Below the pieces are notes generated by a model, which ran no database searches, was not told the DNA's origin, and worked only from the letters and a program-made list of their open reading frames with translations. Below, one piece after another: positions 7,887-15,502 of a stretch of DNA of 18,603 nt (position 1 is its first letter; every line of letters begins with the position of its first letter). The DNA is taken from positions 1 to 18,603 of the forward strand of contig JAAUPO010000005.1 of NCBI GenBank assembly GCA_012033095.1, read 5' to 3'. The stretch comes from Synechococcaceae cyanobacterium RL_1_2. GTDB taxonomy: Bacteria; Cyanobacteriota; Cyanobacteriia; Cyanobacteriales; JAAUPO01. The position numbers were made by a program, and so were the translations under genes.

Positions 7887-9492
7887 ATGAAAAAGTGGAG
7901 TTTCCTAGCCGCGATCGCAGCGGTCGGAGTTGGCGGTGCAGCAACCTGGGGGCTAGGCTCTTTTGTCTATCAAAAAATATTTGGCGGTGAAGAACTAACC
8001 CTGTCCCAAGGCACAGCATTGATGCCAGAGAATGCCCTAATGGCTGGTTTAATTGATTTGGAAAGTGGAGATTTAGAAGCAAATATTGAATCCTTAAATA
8101 AGCTAACCAAGGATGAGTTTGGCCAAGGGTGGAAAGCCCTTAACCAAGAGCTATTTAATAATCCAGATATTACCTATGAAAAGGATATTTCCCCATGGTT
8201 AGGCCAATATCTTTTTTGCCTTATTACCTGAACCAGAAGGCCCTGAGCCCGTGATCATCGCGGGGATCAAAGATAAGCTCCAAGCCCTGAGTTTTGCAAG
8301 CAAAATGGATGGAGAGGAAAAGCCCACCACCTATGACTATAAAGGGGTAGAAGTTAGTACAACTACTAATAATGCGTTTGCGGTGCTAGACGATTTTATT
8401 GTGGTCGCTCCTGTCCCGGCGCTAGTGGAAAAAATAATTGATACGGAGCAAGGGGCCCCCTCTTTGCAGGATCAGGGCATTGAGCCTCAATTTTCCCTTG
8501 ATCAGCCTTTTATCCAGGCATTTATTCCTAGTTACGCTAACTTAATGACACTGGCAACGGCAGAGCAAGGTGCCCAAGGCCTTTCCCCCCAGTTACAAGC
8601 AAGTTTAAGCATGATTAGTAATATCGGTTATGCCTTAGATTTTGAAGATAATCAAATTCAGATCCAAGGCACTATGGATATTGATCCTGCCGCGATCTCT
8701 AAACAACAACCGACTATGTTCACTTCCACGGCGATCAAAAAATTACCGGCGGATACATTAATGATGGTGAATATGGATTTGAGTCGTTTTAACCAAGGGT
8801 GGAGTGCCATGGTGGAAGCGTCCCAAGAGATCCCAGAAAGTAAGCGTGTCTTTGATGGGATACGTAATCTGGTGAAGCGTTTTACTGGCTTAAATCTAGA
8901 AGAGGATTTAGTTAACTGGATGGATGAGGAATTTGCCCTGGCCATTATCCCTAGCTCTAAACCCCTCGTCCCCCAGTTTCCGATTAGCGGTAATTTTTTG
9001 GTGGGTACCAGTAAACCCGCCGAAGCAACTAAAAGCCTGACTAAACTGGATAGTTTTATCCAAAAAAGTGTACGCCCCAACATGGTCAATAAAAGCCAAA
9101 CGAAGGTGGACGGCAAAGACATAACCCAATGGGATACTTTCCAAAAACAAACTGTATTTTCCTATGGTTGGTTAGACAAAAACACCCTCTTAACTTCGAT
9201 CGGGGATAGTGTGGGTAATACCGCGATCGGTAAAGGACAAAGCCTTGATCAAAACCCGAAGTTTAAGGAGTTAGCCAGTCAATTTCCCCAGAAAAACTTT
9301 GGTTATTTTTATTGGAATTTAGCGGATAGCGTTAAACTGATTCCCCCCGCCCAATTACAGTTGAGCACCCCTGGTCAGCAAAGTTTTATTCAATCCCTTG
9401 ATGCTGCCCTCACCACCTCGTTTTTCCTGGATGACGATACGATCGAATATAACTCCATCATTACCCTATCTCCACCGGAATCCCAGAATTAA
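7887..9492 (+). pseudogene. DUF3352 family protein, frameshifted
   Basis: ATG at 7887 opens MKKWSFLAAIAAVGVGGAAT, a positively charged end plus a hydrophobic helix (signal anchor). This suggests a protein tethered to the plasma or thylakoid membrane with its bulk outside the cytoplasm. The first frame stops at TGA 8229-8231, and the next frame covers 8251-9492. Removing one T from the T6 run at 8212-8217 joins them as SPWLGQYLFALLPEPEGPEP and gives about 534 residues, the usual size of the cyanobacterial DUF3352 family. Later blocks (LPADTLMMVNMDLSRFNQGW, FGYFYWNLADSV) fit the family's repeated layout. The biochemical function is unknown. It follows the gnd terminator, so it has its own promoter in the short gap. 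The break is probably a homopolymer length error. Confidence 0.8.
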
Positions 9493-9617
9493 TTAATCTC
9501 CCCTGGCCATAATCATTTTCCGCCAATGGATTAACATCGTCTCAACGCCATCCTCGCGTCCCGATCCCCCATCAGTGGAACCAGGGGTAAAGGCTCGATC
9601 GCCAATTATCACTATAG
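9493..9617 (-). pseudogene. C-terminal remnant of an unidentified gene
   Basis: On the minus strand, from about 9617 to a TAA at 9493-9495, an open frame reads ...IIGDRAFTPGSTDGGSGRED then GVETMLIHWRKMIMARGD. The composition looks like a real protein end, not random sequence. Its stop codon directly abuts the DUF3352 stop codon in convergent orientation. Upstream, the coding-like character ends at GAATTTTGAGAGATTTCAAG (9617 onward), a short sequence that recurs in variant form at 13190. I infer that the 5' part of the gene was lost by insertion or deletion. I cannot name the family. Confidence 0.4.
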
Positions 9618-9639
9618 AATTTTGAGAGATTTCAAGTAA
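9617..9639. repeat. 23-bp dispersed repeat, copy 1
   Basis: GAATTTTGAGAGATTTCAAG plus TAA is matched at 13190-13212 (GAATTTTCGAGAGTTTCAAG plus TAA) with two compensating one-base indels. This copy marks the truncated edge of the gene remnant. It may be an element end left after excision. Confidence 0.5.
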
Positions 9640-9796
9640 GTAATACCTTTTGCCTTTCACCTTTTACCTTATAAAAAAATCTTGATCAAGTCAGGTTTTC
9701 TTAATACCAAATTATCTGTTTAACATTACAAACGTGAAACTCCCAGAATTTTTAGCCATGTTCAATTTATTAACTGTGTGAGGTTTTCCTTCAATT

Positions 9797-10429
9797 ATGA
9801 TCATGCGTGACCTTCGCCAAAACTATGAGTTTGGTACATTAACTAGAGCTAATGCCCACCCCGATCCATTTGCTCAATTTGAAACGTGGTTCCAGGATGC
9901 TCTTAAAGCAGACATTGTAGAACCCAACGCCATGACCTTGGCCACCATTTCCCCAGAGGGTAAAGTTAATGCCCGCATTGTCCTTTTGAAGGTATGCGAT
10001 CGCCGGGGTTTCACTTTTTTTACTAATTATCAAAGTCAGAAGGGGCAAGATTTAACTGCAAACCCCCAAGCAAGCCTTGTTTTTTGGTGGGATCGGTTAG
10101 AGCGTCAAGTTCGGGTGGAAGGCGCGGTGATTAAAATTGCCCCAGCAGAATCCGATGAGTATTTTTATGCCCGGCCGAAGTCGTCCCAAGTGGGGGCCTG
10201 GGCTTCTCCCCAAAGTGCAGTGATTAAGGATCGAACGGAATTAGAAGCTAATTTTGAACGGTACGATCGCCAGGAAGAAACCATGGTGCGGCCTCCCCAT
10301 TGGGGTGGGTTTCGGGTGATTCCTACCGAGATCGAGTTTTGGCAAGGCCGCCCTTCCCGCCTCCACGATCGCTTGAAATACACGTTGATGGAGGATCAAA
10401 CCTGGCGGATTGATCGCTTAGCCCCTTAG
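9797..10429 (+). CDS. pdxH: pyridoxamine 5'-phosphate oxidase
   Basis: The FMN enzyme oxidises pyridoxine or pyridoxamine 5'-phosphate to pyridoxal 5'-phosphate (vitamin B6 salvage) and works as a cytoplasmic dimer. It has 210 residues, close to the family norm of 210-220. Visible are NARIVLLKVCDRRGFTFFTN (FMN-binding split barrel), SQKGQDL, RQVRVEG, YFYARPKSSQVGAWASPQS and the family signature EFWQGRPSRLHDR, ending in RIDRLAP as is usual. ATG at 9797 is followed two codons later by another ATG (9803); the ribosome site is weak, so either could start. The TAG stop lies within the CTTAG target duplication of a MITE, and the element begins at the next base. The frame is intact. Confidence 0.97.
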   Translation: MIMRDLRQNYEFGTLTRANAHPDPFAQFETWFQDALKADIVEPNAMTLATISPEGKVNARIVLLKVCDRRGFTFFTNYQSQKGQDLTANPQASLVFWWDRLERQVRVEGAVIKIAPAESDEYFYARPKSSQVGAWASPQSAVIKDRTELEANFERYDRQEETMVRPPHWGGFRVIPTEIEFWQGRPSRLHDRLKYTLMEDQTWRIDRLAP

Positions 10430-10616
10430 GATCGTGAATTAAATAACTTAAAAATTTGTAGGGTATCCTTCAAGGGAGCGTAACCCATCGATATTTATAG
10501 TTAATTTAATTTAAAATGGGATAGTTATTTATTGCTATGAGATGCTTTTAGCTCTATTTATTTCCCGTAATTATCCAAAAAGACTATAAGTTTTAGATGT
10601 TATTAAATTCTTATTC
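10430..10616 (+). mobile_element. MITE family 1, copy 3, interrupted by a family 2 element
   Basis: The ends match copies 1 and 2 (GATCGTGAATTAAATAAC ... TTCTTATTC). Both flanks read CTTAG (10425-10429 and 10617-10621), a perfect target duplication whose left copy supplies the pdxH stop codon. Subtracting the 91-base insert (89-bp element plus the extra TA) leaves exactly 96 bp, the length of the other two copies. Confidence 0.9.
10498..10586 (+). mobile_element. MITE family 2, copy B (89 bp), nested
   Basis: TAGTTAATTTAATTTAAAAT ... CCAAAAAGACTA is flanked by TA on each side (10496-10497 and 10587-10588). It sits inside MITE family 1 copy 3, at the TTTAAG site that is uninterrupted in the other copies. 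The TA duplication is typical of elements moved by IS630/Tc1/mariner-type transposases. It has no coding capacity. Confidence 0.88.
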
Positions 10617-10707
10617 CTTAGGAAAAATTTGAGCGATCGTTCTCAGGCTAATATTTTTGTGGTTTGAGCTGCTCCCAAGGGTTGTGATGGGTCAACTTCC
10701 ATAGATA

Positions 10708-10801
10708 TAGTCAATTTAATTTAGTATGGGATGGGATGGTTATTTCTTGCTATCCAATGCTTTCAGCTCCATTTATTTTCCGTAATTATTCAAAAAGACT
10801 A
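10708..10801 (+). mobile_element. MITE family 2, copy C
   Basis: TAGTCAATTTAATTTAGTAT ... CAAAAAGACTA is flanked by TA (10706-10707 and 10802-10803). It shares most bases with copy B, including TTTCCGTAATTATTCAAAAA-type sequence near the right end. Its right end lies 3 bases from the tmk stop codon, so it forms the 3' flank of tmk. Confidence 0.85.
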
Positions 10802-10804
10802 TAA

Positions 10805-11461
10805 CTAGGGATATTGGGATAATCGGGCCGCGATCGCTTGGCGTAGATCCGTCTGTACTTGGTCAGGAGGGCGGTTTGCGTCAATGGTCACTACGCGATC
10901 GGGGTGGGCGAGGGCCAACGCTTGAAAACCCTCCCTAACCCGGCGGTGAAAATCCAGGGATTCCTGTTCAATGCGATCGCCACCGGAGTAATTACCTTGA
11001 AGTCCCCGGGCCCTTTTTACCCCCTGACTTACGTCCACATCTAACCACAGGGTCAGATCACTGGTTAAGCCGGTGGTAGCGATCGCGTTTAATTGCTCGA
11101 TGAGGGTTAAATCCAATTGGCGGCCGTATCCTTGGTAAGCCACGGTGGAATCGGTGTAACGATCGCTCAACACAATACCCCCCTGGGCTAAATGGGGTTT
11201 AATCTGCTCCTCCACATGCTGGGCGCGATCGGCCGCATATAACAATAATTCCGTGAGGGGAACCATGGGGTTATCTGGGTTTAACAGCATTTGTCTGATC
11301 CCCTGGCCTAGGGCTGTGCCCCCCGGTTGACGGGTAACCAGTAAAGGGCGATCGGCGTAGGTGGTAGTTAACCATTGAGTAGTTAAGGCAATTTGAGTGG
11401 TTTTCCCAGCCCCTTCCGTCCCCTCCACCACAATAAATTTTCCTGGATGACCCATCGTCAA
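10805..11461 (-). CDS. tmk: thymidylate kinase
   Basis: It phosphorylates dTMP to dTDP with ATP, in the cytoplasm, for dTTP synthesis. It has 216-218 residues, normal for the family. Motifs: P-loop VEGTEGAGKTT near the N-terminus, TRQPGGTALGQGIR (dTMP-binding loop; the more usual form is REPGGT), LSDRYTDSTVAYQGYGR (DRY/S motif) and the LID with RARGLQGNYSGGDRIEQE. An Arg-bearing LID with no Arg in the P-loop resembles the bacterial type II enzymes. AGGAG lies 9 bases before TTG at 11461 and 15 bases before ATG at 11455. Spacing favours TTG and codon preference favours ATG; the difference is two residues. The frame is intact. It is followed closely by a MITE and preceded by two spacer hairpins. 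Confidence 0.96.
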   Translation of the reverse strand: MTMGHPGKFIVVEGTEGAGKTTQIALTTQWLTTTYADRPLLVTRQPGGTALGQGIRQMLLNPDNPMVPLTELLLYAADRAQHVEEQIKPHLAQGGIVLSDRYTDSTVAYQGYGRQLDLTLIEQLNAIATTGLTSDLTLWLDVDVSQGVKRARGLQGNYSGGDRIEQESLDFHRRVREGFQALALAHPDRVVTIDANRPPDQVQTDLRQAIAARLSQYP

Positions 11462-11504
11462 TCTTGATTACTCCTATGTTTGATTTCGTAACCCATCGCT
11501 GTAG

Positions 11505-11553
11505 CCCAATCATGATTGGGGGTTAACTATCGGGGTCAAGTATTATCGACCCC
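11505..11553. other. two inverted repeats between tmk and the amidase
   Basis: CCCAATCATGATTGGG (11505-11520) is a perfect 16-base palindrome. Shortly after it, GGGGTC (11532-11537) pairs with GACCCC (11548-11553). They lie upstream of tmk and downstream of the amidase, on the minus strand. No T-run follows either on that strand, so a terminator is doubtful; a protein-binding or RNA-structure role is possible. Confidence 0.4.
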
Positions 11554-11643
11554 TACAGGATAGGACAAATTTTTCCCCCATGAGGAGCGATGAAACTGGA
11601 ATCATCTCCTTTGAAATGATCGATCGCGAACCTCCCCCACAAG

Positions 11644-13094
11644 CTAATTTTTGATCGTCGGGTTAGGTGGATAGCGATCGCTCCAGGGTTGGGCCTGCTC
11701 CAATTGAGCGGCTAGAGCATATAACAACCTTTCATTACCAAAGGCGGCCCCGATTTGGATTCCTAAGGGTAAGTTATCTTGACTCCACCACAGGGGCACA
11801 TTCATGGCGGGGTTGCCACTAACGTTATACAACGCAGCAAAAGCCCCATAGGGTAAGCATTCCCCTAGATAGCGATCGAAGTTAAAATCATCGCCGCCGG
11901 TTTGACAATCGGAAATGGGGTAGGGATATTTAGCGATCGTGGGGGTCATTAAACAATCATACTCTGCAAAAAAATGGGCTAGCTGGGCTGTCACTTGATG
12001 GGTGTATTGAATGGCTAGACCATATTCTGCGGCGGAACATTGGGCCCCGATCGCGCCAAAAGCTTGGGTATGGGGTTCAAAGGGCAATTGGGAAAGGGGG
12101 GTTTGGGTTAATTTGGCTAAAGTTTGCATCAATAAATAGGTATTAACCCCAATGATAATGTTCAAATTTTGGGTAAATAATTGTCCATCAATGGAAAAAT
12201 TAGCTTCCCTTACTTGGTGCCCTAAATCCGTTAACAATTGGGCTGTTTTGGTCACAGCTTCGGCCTGCTCCGGCGCGATCGCTTCCCCAAAATAGGTTTG
12301 GGTCATGAAGGCAATGTTCAGGGGTTGGGGGGGTTGGGTGGTGGCCGATAAAAAAGTTCCGGAGGGTGGAGCCACTTGATAAGGAGCCCCTAATTCCGGC
12401 CCGGCAGTGGCATCCATTAACGCGGCGTTGTCCCGCACCGAGCGACTAATGCCATGGTTTCCCCCCAGGCCATTCCAAATTTCCCCCACATTGGGCCCCA
12501 CCGGAATTCTGGCCCGGGTTGGTTTCATGGCAAAGGTGCCACAACAGGCCGACGGTACCCGCAAGGACCCCCCCCATCACTGCCATGGGCCAGGGGGATC
12601 ATTCGACTACTCACCGCGATCGTGCCCCCCCGCTGGAGCCCCCCCATGTTCATAGCCCGATGCCAAGGGTTATAGCTTTGGCCCGTCAACGCAGAACTGG
12701 TGTTATAACTTAACCCAAACTCTGGGCTGGTGGTACTGCCCATAATCACCAAACCGGCTTGTTTATAGCGTTTGGTGAGTTCGTTATCGTAGGGGGCAAG
12801 GAAGTTATAACCCACCGCCCTCGTGCCCATGGTGCTGGGTAACCCTTCACACCATAATCCCAAATCTTTAATTAAAAATGGTACTCCCTGGAACGGGCCA
12901 GGGGGTAATCCTGCTGCGATCGCGTCCCGGCCATAATCGTAGGCTTTATGGCTCAGGGCCCGGTAATGGGGATCGAGGCGTTCAATGCGATCAATGGCAG
13001 TTTCCCATAGGTCTAGGGGGGTAACTTCTCCTTGGGCGATCAAAGCAGCTAAACCTAGGGCATCGTAGCGATCGTAGTCGGGGAATAGGGCCAT
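11644..13094 (-). pseudogene. amidase-signature family hydrolase, frameshifted
   Basis: The amidase signature family hydrolyses amide bonds with a Ser-cisSer-Lys triad. The N-terminal frame (ATG 13094) has GPFQGVPFLIKDLG with the catalytic Lys and runs into GSDGGG. The second frame continues (L)RVPSACCGTFAMKPTRARIP to TAG-free sequence ending at 11644. Adding one C to the C8 run at 12568-12575 restores SDGGGSLRVPSA with the nucleophile Ser. Two more C runs (12625-12631 and 12639-12645) appear to carry opposite errors: as given the protein reads MGGLQRGGTI, whereas C8 and C6 respectively give MGGSSGGGTI, the cis-Ser signature. The corrected length is about 483 residues. The layout suggests a NylA-like or general amidase, not GatA. 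It reads toward tmk, about 180 bases away. The substrate is unknown. Confidence 0.85.
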
Positions 13095-13189
13095 GGTTTT
13101 GTTGGAGTGGGAAAACTAAATAACCAATGATAAAAGTACTTCTAGGGTTGAGGCCAAGGATCAAGCCATTTCATTAACAGTCCATCTTT

Positions 13190-13212
13190 GAATTTTCGAG
13201 AGTTTCAAGTAA
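13190..13212. repeat. 23-bp dispersed repeat, copy 2
   Basis: GAATTTTCGAGAGTTTCAAG plus TAA matches 9617-9639 with two one-base indels. Here it lies in non-coding sequence upstream of the amidase gene. Confidence 0.5.
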
Positions 13213-13348
13213 TAATAGTTCGGAGTTCGGACGCTTTTTCGAGCAAGCTCTGAAACCATTGGTCTATCTTTGGCTAGAACATCGTGATCGAGACCTAAAA
13301 CCCATATTCTGCCGTTGACTACCAACAATTGTCCGGAGTATTGAAGTA

Positions 13349-13439
13349 TAGTATTTTTGAATAATTACGGGAAATAAATAGAGCTAAAAGCTTTGTATTA
13401 CAAGAAATAAAGCATTCCCATACTTAGTTAAATCAACTA
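13349..13439 (-). mobile_element. MITE family 2, copy D (91 bp, inverted)
   Basis: TAGTATTTTTGAATAATTAC ... AACTA is the reverse complement of the family consensus; it includes GGGAAATAAATAGAGCTAAA. TA flanks both ends (13347-13348 and 13440-13441). It lies downstream of the 5'-nucleotidase gene. Confidence 0.85.
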
Positions 13440-13550
13440 TAAGTCCTGGTTAAAAAAATCAACAATTAATTTCACCCCAGTTAGAGTAGTAGTAGCTATG
13501 GCTGATTTCCCATTGCTTCACCCTAGAGCCTGTTTCCCTTGTCATCGAAA

Positions 13551-15016
13551 CTACGGAGCAAGGTAATTGATCAAAGAAAAACGAATATCGTCCCCTATAT
13601 TCATAATTGCCACATCAGGATGGTCAGGGGTCAAATAGTCTAAGTTTTGTTCCAAGCCCGTTAATAAAAAGTCATTGATGGCGATCGTGTAAGTTGCTGA
13701 AGGTTCCACAAGGCGATCGCCGATTAACCACCCCCCATCAGTAGGGGTAACGTTAGCAGTTTGGAGATAGCCCCCATTGCCCATATTGGCTAGACCTTGG
13801 TTCAACACTTGCTGCAACAATGCTCCTTTCATCCCCACCGTCATAATTTTGCCCCCAAAGGGCATGATGCGAATAATGTCATATTGGGTTAGTTCCCCAG
13901 GGGGTAGGACATCATCAATGCGAATCATGCCACCATTGAAAATTGCCACCTCGGCCTCAGGGGTACTAGCTAACATGCCCGCCGCGATCGCTTCCGTTAG
14001 GGTTGTGGGCTGATTACGAACGCTTGACTCCAAACCATCTAACGGTGCTGGGATCGTTGCTACTACTTCCTCTGGCATAAAACCATTGGCACGAAAAGCC
14101 TCAAAGCTGACATTAACCCAATTATTCACAATCTCGGCTAGGGCGGGCTGCTCGGATAAATTTCCATCAATGGGTTTTAATTGGGAGTGAATCTCAAGGT
14201 GATCAGTGGCTGTGTCGTAGCTTAATCGATGAATATAGACCGTGCGGCCATTGCCATCGGCTTTAAAAATTGGAGTAAATCATCCCCGCGCCAAGCTTGG
14301 ATGTTTTCATGTTCATGGCCCCCTAAAATGAGATCAATTTCAGGAATGGTAACAGCTAGCTTCTCATCGTCCTCTAAGGCTAGGTGGGTAACGGCCACAA
14401 TTACATCGACATCGGTTTGTTCTTTGATCCCCTCGATGTCCCGTTTTATGGTCATAAAAGGATCATCATAGGACACATAATCCTTAGGGTTACTATCTAA
14501 CGTGGCCCCCACTAGACCCACGGTAATCATGGCCTCTTCCCCACGGATGGAGAGAAGAAGAGAAGACGGAACCCCAGGAAAGGCTTGGCCCTGGTTATCT
14601 AAGACATTTCCAGAAAACCACTGGAATTGTGACTCTGCTAAACGTTGATAAAATTGATGTTCTTTGAGGTCAAATTCATGGTTCCCAAAGGTGGCAAAAT
14701 CTAAACCCATGGCATTCATGACCGCCACCATTTGGGCCCCCGCGATCGCTTCCCCATCAATTTTGGCTGTTCCTAGGGCTGAGGGACTTAACATATCCCC
14801 AGCAATTAAGGTAAACGTATTGGGATTTTCTGCGATTAGTTGTTCTCGTAGGGTGGCAATCCTGGCTAAACCTCCACTTTTGCCACTGGAAACTGGGGTG
14901 ATTTCATAGACATCGTTTAGTTGTAATAGGGTAAACCTGATTATTTCTGCTTGTACCGGATTACCCACAACAACGGAGACTAACATCGCGGCCAAAATGG
15001 AGGCAGATAATTTCAT
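13551..15016 (-). pseudogene. secreted 5'-nucleotidase / metallophosphatase, frameshifted
   Basis: Members of this family hydrolyse nucleotides or cyclic phosphodiesters outside the cytoplasm with two metal ions. ATG at 15016 opens a signal peptide (MKLSASILAAMLVSVVVGNP, cleavage after VQA); a TTG at 15040 is less likely. The metallophosphatase motifs run in order: LLQLNDVYEI, AGDMLSPS, FGNHEFD, VTHLALEDD and ILGGHEHE. The first frame stops at 14222. One more A in the A5 run at 14265-14269 (a T on the coding strand) continues it as QFFKADGNGRTVYIHRLSYD into the C-terminal nucleotidase domain (FNGGMIRIDDVLPPGELTQY, MPFGGKI), ending at 13551. The corrected length is about 488 residues. A role in phosphate or nucleotide scavenging is likely; whether it is a 5'-nucleotidase or a cyclic phosphodiesterase cannot be told. 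Confidence 0.87.
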
Positions 15017-15232
15017 GGCATCAAATCCGTTTAACAACAAGGAACATTAGCTTCACCGTACTACAGCGATCGCTTAATCAAAATGACCGTAACAATCTCT
15101 TTAGTTCCCATGAGAATTTATCGCTACGGCCATAAACATCAAGTTATTTAGCCGATGTCCCATTTAACATAGGATGATGGTGGCAAGATCATAGATTAGG
15201 ATCTTAACTAGATTTATTTGCTGATCCTGTTG

Positions 15233-15287
15233 AAATAATTTTTTAAATAATTTTTTAAATATTATTTAGATTATTTAGATTATTTAG
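15233..15287. repeat. AT-rich tandem repeats (2 x 12 bp, 3 x 9 bp)
   Basis: AAATAATTTTTT occurs twice in a row (15233-15256), followed by three perfect ATTATTTAG units (15261-15287). The TTA used as target by the family 3 MITE is inside the last unit. It is probably slippage-prone AT-rich sequence. Confidence 0.75.
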
Positions 15288-15418
15288 AATGTGTTTGAAA
15301 AGTATCAAATGTTGTGGAGTCGCCCCCTAAATCCTCCAACTTGGGGGACTTAATTGCTTAAAAAGCTAGGTGATTTTCCCCAGACTAGGGGGCAAGGGGG
15401 GGCTTTTCAAACATCTTC
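15287..15418 (+). mobile_element. MITE family 3, copy 2 (132 bp)
   Basis: The ends GAATGTGTTTGAAAAG and CTTTTCAAACATCTTC form a 16-bp inverted repeat with two mismatches. TTA flanks both ends (15284-15286 and 15419-15421). Apart from a few bases it is the reverse complement of the copy at 4865-4995. The C-rich and G-rich interior can fold into a long hairpin. It lies upstream of the GTPase gene. Confidence 0.88.
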
Positions 15419-15440
15419 TTAGAAAATACTTTAAATAATA

Positions 15441-15470
15441 TTGGCATCATTTTGGCATCGTATTGGCATC
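15441..15470 (+). promoter_or_regulatory. three TTGGCATC direct repeats, 11-bp period
   Basis: TTGGCATC occurs at 15441-15448, 15452-15459 and 15463-15470, exactly 11 bases apart, and is followed by CATTTATTTAATTCC. The array ends 32 bases before the preferred GTPase start. Sites one helical turn apart suggest cooperative binding of a regulator on one face of the DNA; no regulator is known for this motif to me. Confidence 0.45.
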
Positions 15471-15502
15471 ATTTATTTAATTCCGGTGTGAGTGATTTAT
15501 CC

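Larger units (their letters stand above)
13095..13550. other. spacer between the amidase and 5'-nucleotidase genes
   Basis: About 450 bases hold the second copy of the 23-bp repeat (13190-13212) and MITE family 2 copy D (13349-13439). The rest has no convincing ORF, RNA gene or terminator. Confidence 0.5.

Noticed and set aside
8658..9150. Long minus-strand ORFs inside the DUF3352 gene
   Set aside because: They are shadows of the plus-strand coding frame; their translations resemble no protein family and start within the real gene.
12407..12713. Plus-strand ORFs over the amidase, rich in Pro, His and Arg
   Set aside because: They are antisense to conserved amidase motifs and result from the C-rich runs; the composition is not protein-like.
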